Program-made: the position numbers and the translations under genes
Shown: positions 41,163-50,658 of the stretch, in pieces
Layout: each line of letters opens with the position of its first letter
Numbering within the stretch: the stretch's first letter is position 1
Assembly: GCF_000151665.1 (NCBI RefSeq)
Contig: NW_013171817.1
Coordinates: 248,001 to 312,000 of the forward strand
Direction: 5' to 3'
Length of the DNA stretch: 64,000 bases
Origin: Blastocystis hominis
Lineage: Eukaryota > Sar > Bigyra > Opalinata > Blastocystidae
The notes under the pieces: generated by a model
Told to the model about the DNA's origin: nothing
What the model saw: the letters and a program-made list of their open reading frames with translations, nothing else
The model's database searches: none

Positions 41163-42788
41163 ATGAATTTACAAAGAAATGAGTATGTTCTTGGAATTGA
41201 CCTTGGCCTCACGAATACTTGTGCTGCAATTATGACTTCCAGAACTCCAGACCCGATAGTTATATCATATTCTGACAGTAGTCATTTTTTAAAATCATGT
41301 GTTAAATATGGTAAACCATTTGATGTTGGTTCAGCTGCCTATAAACATCTTACTTACGGTTTACCTGGAGTTGTAAAGAATTCAAGAAGAATAATCGGAA
41401 GGTATTATAAAGATGAAGTTGTGCAGAAATGTGTAAAGGATCATCTATGTGGAGCAGAAATAAAGGAAGTAAACAAAAAGCCAGTTTTCGTGATTGATAA
41501 TACAACTCTTGTTTCTCCCAGCGATGTATCTTCAGAAATAATAAAACGAGTTGTTGAAAAGGCTGATGAATTTGTAAAGAGAGCATATGGTGATGAAATG
41601 AAATGTACAAAAATAGCAGTGACATTTCCTGCATATTTTGATAACTATCAACGTACTGCTACTCTATTGGCCGTAGAAAAAGCAGGCATTTCAAAAGAAA
41701 GACTGACAATGATAAATGAGCCTACTGCAGCCGCTTTCTATTTTTGCAAATCGAACAAAATCGATAATCAAACGATTCTGGTATATGATTTGGGAGATGA
41801 ATCTTTCGATGTATCGATAGTGAGAGTCAAAGGAGATGATTATAGAGTATTGAAATACGCCGGTAATTCATTTTTGGGAAATGCTGATATTGATTCTTTA
41901 TTTGCAAAAGAAATCGAAAAGAAATATGAAGAAGAAAATGATGTGCCCTTAATCGATACAAATGACGAAAGAATTCGTCGTCGCTATTATTGCCGACTAA
42001 ATGCAATCGCAGAAGATGCAAAAAAGCAGTTATCAAACTTTGAAACTGTTGAAATTGATTTGAGTATGTTTAGAATTCATAACAAAAATGATTCTGATTC
42101 TGAGTCTGAGTCTGATTCTGATTCTGAAGAGGAAATCATGTTAGATGTATTTCGTGAAGAATTGAATAGCTGTGTAAAAGAACTATTAGATCATACAATA
42201 GAGATAGTTCAAAAATGTATAACGGATTGCAATATGAATGTTTCTGATATTGATCGCGTCGTAATGATTGGTGGATCGAGTCGATTAACAATAATAAGAG
42301 ATCGTTTGAGACAACTGTTTGGATATGAAAAACTGAGCAAAGCTGTAAATCCTGATGAAGCTGTTGCTTGTGGAGCTTGTCTAAGTCTTGTTGAAAAACT
42401 GAACTTGAATTTTCCCTCTATTTGTCGATTAAGTGAAGAATTAATGGGTAGCCAGATCGAATTCTTAATCCGTAGTCGTACTCATATTGAATACAAATGT
42501 GAACAAGTAAAACCTTATCTTGACTATTGCTCCATTTTGCAAAATTGCAAGAGTTGCGCCATCTACCATGGAGATATATCCTACTGTTATGCTAATGGGA
42601 AACAAGGGCAATTCAGTATGATAGGAAAATACAAAAGTGAAGAAAACAGATCTTCCCGATCTTCTGTATTTAGTTTTGTCACTATTTACACAATTGATGA
42701 ATGGGGAATTATTCACATTATCGAAAAATGCAAAGACAATAATCAGATCTTGGTTGATTCGTGTATTAGATGGGAAGAACCTATCTAG
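41163..42788 (+). CDS. Divergent Hsp70-like protein
   Basis: 541 aa, no introns. The Hsp70 nucleotide-binding domain is clear: Gly-Ile-Asp-Leu-Gly-Leu-Thr-Asn-Thr at the start, Asn-Glu-Pro-Thr-Ala-Ala-Ala near 180, Ile-Gly-Gly-Ser-Ser-Arg near 370 and Val-Asn-Pro-Asp-Glu-Ala near 398. The phosphate-2 loop reads Asp-Leu-Gly-Asp-Glu-Ser-Phe-Asp instead of Asp-Leu-Gly-Gly-Gly-Thr-Phe-Asp, so ATP handling is probably altered. An acidic Asp/Ser/Glu run (about residues 309-323) is inserted in the second lobe. The substrate-binding part is short and unlike Hsp70, with several Cys residues. AT-rich coding sequence. Confidence 0.85.
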   Translation: MNLQRNEYVLGIDLGLTNTCAAIMTSRTPDPIVISYSDSSHFLKSCVKYGKPFDVGSAAYKHLTYGLPGVVKNSRRIIGRYYKDEVVQKCVKDHLCGAEIKEVNKKPVFVIDNTTLVSPSDVSSEIIKRVVEKADEFVKRAYGDEMKCTKIAVTFPAYFDNYQRTATLLAVEKAGISKERLTMINEPTAAAFYFCKSNKIDNQTILVYDLGDESFDVSIVRVKGDDYRVLKYAGNSFLGNADIDSLFAKEIEKKYEEENDVPLIDTNDERIRRRYYCRLNAIAEDAKKQLSNFETVEIDLSMFRIHNKNDSDSESESDSDSEEEIMLDVFREELNSCVKELLDHTIEIVQKCITDCNMNVSDIDRVVMIGGSSRLTIIRDRLRQLFGYEKLSKAVNPDEAVACGACLSLVEKLNLNFPSICRLSEELMGSQIEFLIRSRTHIEYKCEQVKPYLDYCSILQNCKSCAIYHGDISYCYANGKQGQFSMIGKYKSEENRSSRSSVFSFVTIYTIDEWGIIHIIEKCKDNNQILVDSCIRWEEPI

Positions 42789-43132
42789 ACTACTAGTAGA
42801 AAATACTCTCAATAGTTTTTATAAGTATTCAAGACTATTATGCTTTTTACTTTTTTGTATAAAACACTTTAGGGAAAATGGTAAACGTTTGCTAGTAAAA
42901 AATGAATTGTGACAAAAGGCAGATATAGAGGTTTAAAACCAGTAAGTTGATTTGGGTTCTGAAACTAGAGGGCATAGAAAGACATTAATCATTACAGTAT
43001 GGTTATATCTAGATGGCATTCATATGAAGCTAGTATTATTCTGTGAATAACATTCCATAATACATATTCATTCTTAGTGTAACGCATTATGTAGTTATAA
43101 CATCTAAAAATAGTTTTTGTAGTATGGCTAAT
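42789..43132. other. AT-rich intergenic DNA
   Basis: Convergent gap between the Hsp70-like gene and the surface-protein gene. Nothing recognisable. Confidence 0.5.
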
Positions 43133-45805
43133 TCATCTTTCAACAACCTCATGTATATAAAAAACATTCCACTCCTGATTAGGAAGCAATTCTTCTTCGT
43201 TTATTTTACGGCGCTTCAGTGATCTCGTTTTCTGTTTACGATCTCTTATGTAAGCAGAAACTCCATAGATTGCAAATACTACTAGTATCAACAAAACTAT
43301 AATTAGTATCAAAATCAAAAGAATCAGTTCAGGTTTCCAAGAGATGTAAATTTGTATTTTGCCAATGATCATTCCATCCAATTCTTCTGCTATAAATATA
43401 TGTATTGAATCTGTAAGATTGGATCTCAACTCATCCAATTGCTCAGCTATATAGTCCCCTCCTGCCTGTTTGACAGTTATTCGCATTAGTACATCAATGC
43501 CACTGTTTTCGGTATCTGAACTATCCATTATGTATATAATATTGACCTCTTCGGGTCGAACCGCAGTTTTCTCAACAAGTAATGCAACAATCCCATCTTT
43601 CATTGTTGAGTTGAACATCGAAGGTATTACATGAACCAATCGGAGTGTGAAATCAACGAAAGCATAATTTCGTGGAGGTAAACGAGATAAGCACGTTGAC
43701 CGATCCTCTTCCCAGTGGGTTTTCGATCCATCCACTACACATCGATTTTGTTTTTTTCCAGTATAGAATAAACCACAGCTTGAAAATACCGTTGCATTCC
43801 CCCGAGTTTCAGGAATCTTTTTAGTGTGTGGACAGGTGGGAATCATATCGCGATACAAACGAAGATTCTCAATCTTAGTCGAATTCGTATTTGATGTAGA
43901 TTCAAACGTAATACGATATGCCGGATAGGCATTCGAATTGTCAAAATCGATTACACGATAATTCATAAATCGATTCATGAAATCATTAGGAGAAGAATAG
44001 AGTGTCAGATTCTTGTTTTCATCTAGATCAATGGCTTCCACTTTTACTTTGGTAATGAAATTATCAGAAGGAACTTGGAAGTAAACACGATTCACGACTC
44101 GCTTTTCTGTATCATTAAAGCGGAAAACCATGGCTGCAGGAACAGATTGCAGTAGCCAACTATAATATTTTGTTTGAATGAAAGCATTGAACGGGTTTGG
44201 AGAAGGAGTGGCCGTTTCCTGAGTTACCTCTCCCAATACAGATTGTAGTATTTGAGGTGTGAAAAGGAGTTGAACCATTATGTCAAAATTGATAATGTTA
44301 TCATCAGTAGTTTTGTGTAAACAAGCAGCGAGTACGTTTTCTCCTTTGTGACAATCCTCAAGTGGGATTTCGAATCGAATATATGTGTAATATGTCTTTC
44401 CAAAGAGATGCTTAACGTAATCGCCATTGAGATATACATCCACATCACCCATAGCTAAAACGTCAATTAACATGGTGTTGAAATCCGTCATTGAATCAAT
44501 AGTGAATTGTTTACGGAAATAGGTTCTCTCTCCATCGAATAATCCCCATATTTGGCCTTGATCTTCGTTCCATGAAGAATCATCAAAACTCTTGGAATTC
44601 CAGTTTTCTTTGAATGAATGCGAAATTCGAAGAGTAGAGAAAGTAGATACAACAACTTGCTTATGGAAATGGAAGGTGGAAGGAACAGAATCTGTATTGT
44701 ATTCCGCTACAATACCATGTTGGTCATACAAAATGACTGGCCTCAAAAGTTCGATATGGTCACTCTCTTTATCGAACAATAGTGTCATATTAGTTTCGGA
44801 TGTGCAAAAATAGTTTTGCTTGCCGTTGTATATAGTATTATTCTTAGAATCTACGATAGTGGTTTCTCCCCATCCGAGATGAAGTACATTGTAAAAGAAT
44901 CCTTCATTACATTTAAATACACTCAAATGGAAGGACTGAGAATCACTTCCATGTTCGTTAGATACAGTTATAATGTGGTTTGCTTCATAAAATGTATCAA
45001 TACTGATCGCCAGCTCACTACCAGATATTTTTAGCTTTGGGTGAGGAGGATACAAAGTAATATTGGTAACACGATTTACATAATCAATATTGGCATATTT
45101 CTGTGTGGTACTGTTAACTTGTATATGTTTAGGGAGGAATAATAAGGGAGGACTGTTTCCAGTTAAATCAAGCTCACCAGTAGTGATTCCCATGGCTGAC
45201 AAATGCATAACACATTGGTCATGAGCATCATACATGTAGATATGACTATACTTATTAAATGAAGTGTACGTGTAGACAACTCTCTTCATACATTGCCAAC
45301 AATTATATTTGACGTCTATGTTTTCTTCCTGATAACTGAATCGAATCTGCCCTACCGCCTTAATTTCATATATATCTCCGTCTTCACATCCATTACAAGT
45401 AAGATTGAAAGTAATTGATGCAACACCTTCTTGAGTAACAGCAGTTACTGTAAACGTTGTTTTGGGTAAAGTGGCTTTGGCTAAACCGAATATTCTCCAA
45501 ATATCCTTATACGGTTTTGCCATAAGACCCTTTGGAAGATCAGGTTGAACACTCCATTCAGCATCACTAGAACACATAATGGTCGCAGGAAATGTCTCGT
45601 TTATCACATGGATAGTAATATCTCGACATTCTCTACCTTCAGAATCCGTCATATTTAGAGTAGGCAAAGATTGAGTGATCACAAGCAGAATTAAAAGGTA
45701 GGCGAGTCTAAAAGAAGATACACTACAAATATTAGGATTGTGAACATAATTCATTTTCAAAATATAGATTTTGAGACAAAAAGAAAGTACGAAAACCCAA
45801 ATCAT
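43133..45805 (-). CDS. Large type I membrane surface protein with lectin-like jelly-roll domains
   Basis: 890 aa, no introns. A hydrophobic signal segment (about residues 31-45: Leu-Ala-Tyr-Leu-Leu-Ile-Leu-Leu-Val-Ile) is followed by a long ectodomain with many Asn-x-Ser/Thr sites. It contains Ig-like beta repeats (residues 60-130 and 240-300). A galactose-binding-type jelly-roll (about 395-520) has Asp-Asp-Ser-Ser-Trp and Asp-Val-Tyr-Leu-Asn-Gly as in the accessory domains of glycosidases, and a discoidin-like block spans about 540-660. One membrane helix (about 826-850) is followed by a basic cytoplasmic tail. The start could be the second Met (residue 17). The role may be host or bacterial glycan contact, by inference. 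Confidence 0.7.
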   Translation of the reverse strand: MIWVFVLSFCLKIYILKMNYVHNPNICSVSSFRLAYLLILLVITQSLPTLNMTDSEGRECRDITIHVINETFPATIMCSSDAEWSVQPDLPKGLMAKPYKDIWRIFGLAKATLPKTTFTVTAVTQEGVASITFNLTCNGCEDGDIYEIKAVGQIRFSYQEENIDVKYNCWQCMKRVVYTYTSFNKYSHIYMYDAHDQCVMHLSAMGITTGELDLTGNSPPLLFLPKHIQVNSTTQKYANIDYVNRVTNITLYPPHPKLKISGSELAISIDTFYEANHIITVSNEHGSDSQSFHLSVFKCNEGFFYNVLHLGWGETTIVDSKNNTIYNGKQNYFCTSETNMTLLFDKESDHIELLRPVILYDQHGIVAEYNTDSVPSTFHFHKQVVVSTFSTLRISHSFKENWNSKSFDDSSWNEDQGQIWGLFDGERTYFRKQFTIDSMTDFNTMLIDVLAMGDVDVYLNGDYVKHLFGKTYYTYIRFEIPLEDCHKGENVLAACLHKTTDDNIINFDIMVQLLFTPQILQSVLGEVTQETATPSPNPFNAFIQTKYYSWLLQSVPAAMVFRFNDTEKRVVNRVYFQVPSDNFITKVKVEAIDLDENKNLTLYSSPNDFMNRFMNYRVIDFDNSNAYPAYRITFESTSNTNSTKIENLRLYRDMIPTCPHTKKIPETRGNATVFSSCGLFYTGKKQNRCVVDGSKTHWEEDRSTCLSRLPPRNYAFVDFTLRLVHVIPSMFNSTMKDGIVALLVEKTAVRPEEVNIIYIMDSSDTENSGIDVLMRITVKQAGGDYIAEQLDELRSNLTDSIHIFIAEELDGMIIGKIQIYISWKPELILLILILIIVLLILVVFAIYGVSAYIRDRKQKTRSLKRRKINEEELLPNQEWNVFYIHEVVER

Positions 45806-46561
45806 TTTCTAAATGGCATTTTTCGAAGGTATTTTGAATGAAGTAGGAATTTTCTTTGTAATCAATCAAGTGGATTGTTTCAACTTGCAGCTGTAGTGTA
45901 TATAAATAGATCTATTTACAATTTGAGTACAACAATGATTAAGAAACAAATCCCAACTTGCGCATCTTTTTTTCTTAGAATCAAGAACCATACGTTTGTT
46001 ACTCGCCAATAAGGAGGCGTTATTAAGTTGAGATTATCATTGTCTTCAATTCGTTGTAACGATAAAGTCCTTAATCGGAATAATGTACTCCTATTGCTAT
46101 AATCCTATATTATATTCTTTATAGGTGTAATAATGCAGTTTGTTTAGCTAAAATTCAGGTCTGTATTCTACACTTTGTAAAATAGATCGCTTACAGCAAT
46201 AATAACCGAGTCGATACCAAAGAATATCGTATTTCAACGATTTATCACCTTGAAAATTTGAACTAAAAATAACAAAAATGGATACAATAGAAAGTGAATG
46301 CCACACTAGTATTCACTCCCCTAAACAGATTGGAGCGACACACAACTCTCTATGATTCGAAGCTATTTCCAGCATCTATTAATGTTTCCTAACAAACAAT
46401 TATCTTCTTTTCAGCTCTCATCCTTATTCTTCTTTATGAAAAGAACTCGTTAAGTATCGGAGACACATCTAAAATCTAAAGCATGAGCTTTTTTCCTACT
46501 ATTGATCGTTTTAGTGGTCACCTTGCTAAAGCATTTAGTATCTAACTCCAAATGATAGAGG
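45806..46561. other. AT-rich intergenic DNA
   Basis: About 750 bp between two minus-strand genes with no supported feature. Confidence 0.5.
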
Positions 46562-48691
46562 TTAGGAATATCTGGTTATCACTGAATCCAAAGGCTTACT
46601 ATCTAATGTAACCGTTTTGGTGTATAAAAAGGATTGAAAGCCTGCTGTCATACTAGTCAGAGATGGAAGATCTACATCGAAAAGCAATCGTTTCGGCTAC
46701 TTTGCATAACAACAGTCGGAGAACTGGTGAACTGTGAACGGCAGACATTCTTGCCAAGCACAATGGTGGTCAGGCTGGGAAGATCTTACAGTGAAGCAAT
46801 AAGTGAAAGTAAACTCATAAGAGTAGCATCTCCTTGGCCGAAGAAAGCGCCATCCTTCAGAGATAAGAATTTCAGAGCAGGAAGATCTGCAAATGAGCGA
46901 TACAAACCAGAGAATACCTTTAAAGACCATGGGAGCATTTCTAAAATTATTTCCACTATCGCTATCGATACCAAATTCGACATATTCTAGCTTGGGGAGA
47001 TTAAATAATTCAAAAGAATCGAAGTTTGTAGCAACTCCCGCTTCTAAATAAAGAGTCTTCAAATTAGGGCAGTTTGTAATAGTAAATGATCCACCAGTAG
47101 TTCCAGCAAAATTATTATAGCCCAATACTATGGATTCAAGATATTCCATATCTTTAGCAATGAAGGTATCAACTGTATAGAAATTCTTAATGGATGTACT
47201 AAACCCGATCAGATTTGTGAAACCACTTAAATCAAGCACATTGGAAGTATAGTCAGTACAAGCATCTTGTTTATTTAAGCTCAGATACTGAATTTCGTCT
47301 TTGGGTAACGAGTCTATACCACTGCAAGAGGCTATTTCATTGATCTCACTAGATTCAATAAATCCCTTGGTAGGATGAATCAAACCCTCCAAACTCTTTC
47401 CAGATGCTATTGATAAAGTTGTTTGTTTCTCACCAAAAACAATAGTCAGATTGACGCCTTGAGGCCAGCTGTCCTGAGCAGAATCAGCCAATCGGATGTA
47501 ATGGTAAGAGGGAGAAACATAAACTCTGTTAACCGTGTGGTAAACTCCTTCCTTTCCAATTTCCTCGAACAAGACTCTTTTATTATGCTTAAGCGTAGAT
47601 CGGTAAATTTGGAAAGACTGTGTGGTAGGGTCTGTATCGTAGTTCATATACAGATACATAGGAATCGTTCCAGGCGGACTAAGATCGACTTTCAAAGAAA
47701 ACGCGAATCCAGCAATACCAGCATAATTGGCGTCGGTTTCATTTGCTGTCATAGGAAGGTGGAGTCGGATATTTTCGCAAGGAACCACATTCATGCTAAC
47801 ACTCCAATAATTGTCCATGCTATATCCATAGGCAATACCATAAACAGAGGGCTGATATGCACCTCCCTTGTAAATATGTTCCACATCGCTATGCACGGTC
47901 TTCAGTGTGTTCAAATCAAGAGCCATGAGCACAATAACGGGATCACCTTTGTTGATCATGTTCATCAGACCACTCTTATTGATATCGCTGAGAGCCTCCG
48001 TCGTAAACCGATAGTTAGCACTTGTATCTTCACATAAATATTCCTTATCGATGCTGTCATAAACTTCTTTGGTCATCAAACCGTAATCCTGCAAAAACTG
48101 CCGGATAATCACATCTGTCACATTGCGATCCTCGGTTTCCATGTTTTTGACAAGGCATTCTTCAAGATAAGGCAAAGACAGTTCATCCGTAATGCCTTCC
48201 TTATTTAAGGATGTTTGCGCAGCAGCAATGACCGCTGTAGCCCAAGAAGTAGGACGCGTGTTAGAAATAGAAAACTCTTCGTTTCCGCCGCACATGTCAG
48301 GAACAAATAAGTATTCATTTTCATAGTCTCCGTCGTGTTCCACCGGCACAGGTTCAGCATACGATCCATCGCCAGTATATGTTTTTGTGAGACTCATCAT
48401 CATTAGCAAATCATCATCATTAAAGTCAGACAAAATCGACAAGTCCATTTTGTAGGAGCGATACAGACTTTTGGAATCGATTAACAGACAGGAATCCAAA
48501 TAGTTCTTGTAATACGTACTAGTGATCAAATCTAATATTGAACGCTACGCATATTGACTATCCGATTCAGAGATACTTTTTGAAGAATATTCCTCCAGAT
48601 ATTTCTTATAGCCCAGAGGAGAACACGGATAGCGTGAGAATGACAAGACTGTTTGTAAAACAGCCAATAAAACCAAAATAAAGGCCTTCAT
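46562..48691 (-). CDS. Secreted papain-fold pseudo-peptidase with leucine-rich C-terminus
   Basis: 669 aa after removing four introns (48519-48548, 46887-46917, 46785-46814, 46672-46700; 29-31 nt), divisible by three. Signal peptide Met-Lys-Ala-Phe-Ile-Leu-Val-Leu-Leu-Ala-Val. A prodomain-like region follows (Tyr-Lys-Met-Asp-Leu-Ser-Ile-Leu-Ser-Asp-Phe-Asn). A papain-like core then shows Arg-Pro-Thr-Ser-Trp-Ala-Thr-Ala where active enzymes have Cys-Trp-Ala-Phe, and Pro-Ser-Val-Tyr-Gly where the catalytic His is expected, so it is probably not a protease. The C-terminal 250 residues are BspA-like leucine-rich repeats. Three introns fall in this repeat part, all in phase 1 before an [Asn/Asp]-Leu-Pro-[Ser/Ala]-Leu unit. 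Confidence 0.75.
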
Positions 48692-49658
48692 TGATACTAA
48701 ATTGAAGTAGCAATTTTATTTTGTGGTAACCAGTAATAATGCAGATTATTTAATTAGTACTATTCGCACTAATAAACACCACACTGTTATATCTCTGTGT
48801 TAAGCCAATGTACAGAAATAACCTCGGAAAGGCTACAGAAAGAGTCAGTTAATATTGAATATGTAAGAAATGCTTTCTTGTACCACCTGCGACAGCAGCT
48901 ACTCGCCCATTCTAAGGATTGGTGGCCTGTAATTCCATTTTTGTGGTGATGTTGTGATATTCCAAAGTTGTTGTGGATTGCAGGGTCAAGGGGCACATAA
49001 ATAACTAAAGACGTGTTGTGCTTTTTGTAGACAACGAAATGAGTTTTCATAAATACGTTTTATGAAACGTATAGTAATAATCCAAAAATAGGCTTTATTT
49101 TTACAATTTCACACTATTATTATCTATCCTGTGGATTATGGAAATTCTTCAGTTTTATCTCTTCTAGCCACATATTTCCTATATTCTTTTGAAAAATGGA
49201 ATTATCTAGGATATCGATCTTCTGTATCATTGGATTGACTATTTTGATTGAGAAATCATTTTCTTCAATTATTCGTTTTATTCCTAGTTATAAGCAATCC
49301 ACATCGTAATGATGAACTAAACTAGTGATTATTGTTATTTTAATTGTTGTTGTTGTTGTTGATGATGATGATGATAATAATAATAATAAACTAATCATCT
49401 AATAGTAAATTGCTTAGCTGCCACATGAACAACAAGCATAAACTATTACTGATTTTCTATGGGGATGTGTGTAGGAAAAACGTTGATTTTTTTGCTATAA
49501 TTCAGAGAAACCAACGAGTTTATATAGTTCACTAATTCTCATAAACCAGATGTTCTGCAAGTAGTAATCCTCCCAATCTCTCAACTAAAATAAAGGATGA
49601 ATTGTTTAAAAAGAAAAAGGTAGCTAATGGTCTCATCGCTAAATTATGGTATATCAAG
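48692..49658. other. Intergenic DNA with a compound microsatellite
   Basis: No gene supported. A trinucleotide tract passing from TTG repeats to ATG repeats to ATA repeats lies at about 49342-49390. Confidence 0.55.
49342..49390. repeat. Compound trinucleotide microsatellite
   Basis: Successive runs of TTG, GAT/ATG and ATA units, about 49 bp. Confidence 0.85.
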
Positions 49659-50226
49659 CTATGCGAATTTGTACCTGGGTGAGGAGAAAAAACAACAATC
49701 TACCAAAGTTGGTCCACACGAGGAAGAATCGTTACAGCTCGGTCGTATACGTTGCGAGCATGATTGATGTTGCGATTTCGCACCTCAAACTCCGCATATT
49801 TTATCCACACAGAATAAGCTGTCGGATCGACGTCCAATGCACGTTCATATATGTTTCGGGATCTCTCAATTTCATCCTGTCATTCGATCAACAATATACA
49901 CACTTACCTGCTTCTCTTCCCATTTTGTATATTTTATGTAGTTTCCCATGTGCTGTCTCTGATTCTTTATACCTTCTTCAAAGTGACGACGCTGAAGAAA
50001 TCTCCATTCGGCCAATTCCTATACACATCGGATTTGCACATTTATTATATACCTCCGAGTTTTGAATCTTCTGAATAGGCGTTTTCACTTCAGAAGACTG
50101 ACGTTCTTTTGTATCTCGCAAAAGTTGCTCAGCAGTGATTTGAATGGGTGCTGGATCTCGATTTCTCACCTAGGGGTCATTGGCGATTCATTTGAGATGT
50201 ACAGTGTTATCTCCCCTTCCAGACAT
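49659..50226 (-). pseudogene. CLF1: 5' fragment of a Clf1/CRNKL1 (crooked-neck) splicing factor gene
   Basis: Rebuilt with four introns (50170-50202, 50019-50052, 49877-49907, 49675-49703; 29-34 nt) this gives 146 aa. It starts Met-Ser-Gly-Arg-Gly, then Ala-Pro-Ile-Gln-Ile-Thr-Ala-Glu-Gln-Leu-Leu-Arg, the hallmark N-terminus of crooked-neck proteins. Two HAT repeats follow (Trp-Ile-Lys-Tyr-Ala-Glu-Phe-Glu; His-Ala-Arg-Asn-Val-Tyr-Asp-Arg-Ala). Full-length proteins have about 650-850 residues with many HAT repeats. Here the match ends after Trp-Tyr-Lys-Phe-Ala at a stop codon, and no further HAT sequence follows down to 48692. All splice sites are intact, so truncation looks recent. Confidence 0.85.
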
Positions 50227-50658
50227 TTTGTTTTATGAGTTTGCAGTATTCAACGAAATGTCATATTACCATGATGACTGTTCGTTTGGTGAATAATGTT
50301 GTAGTATATATACCATAGTTCGTAGTCATTTTGTCTAACTCTTCGTTTTCCTCTATTTTGTGATGGAGATGATTCTATTTATGATGTTCTATCTGGATGC
50401 ATGCAATATGACAATAGAGTGAACCGAATAATGAAGCCATTTCCTGGTAACAAACTAACAACCAGATTCATCCCAATACAAAACACATCCATTTCTCTCA
50501 TTTCTTCATCAACCTTTAGCATTTGAAATACAGTTCATCCAAACCACGTTTAATCCCCAATAGCCCTCCCTCTTCGATATCTTATCGCTCCAAACCAATC
50601 CATAATTAGTTCCACAACAAACAACCAGAATTCAATGTATACAATCTTATTATTATTA
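50227..50658. other. Intergenic DNA
   Basis: No gene supported. Contains the 3'-processing motif of the downstream minus-strand Hsp70 gene (GGTTGTTTGTTG on the minus strand near 50615-50626). Confidence 0.5.

Noticed and set aside
49646-50065. Plus-strand frame of 139 codons
   Set aside because: It is antisense to the Clf1/CRNKL1 fragment, which has clear homology on the minus strand.
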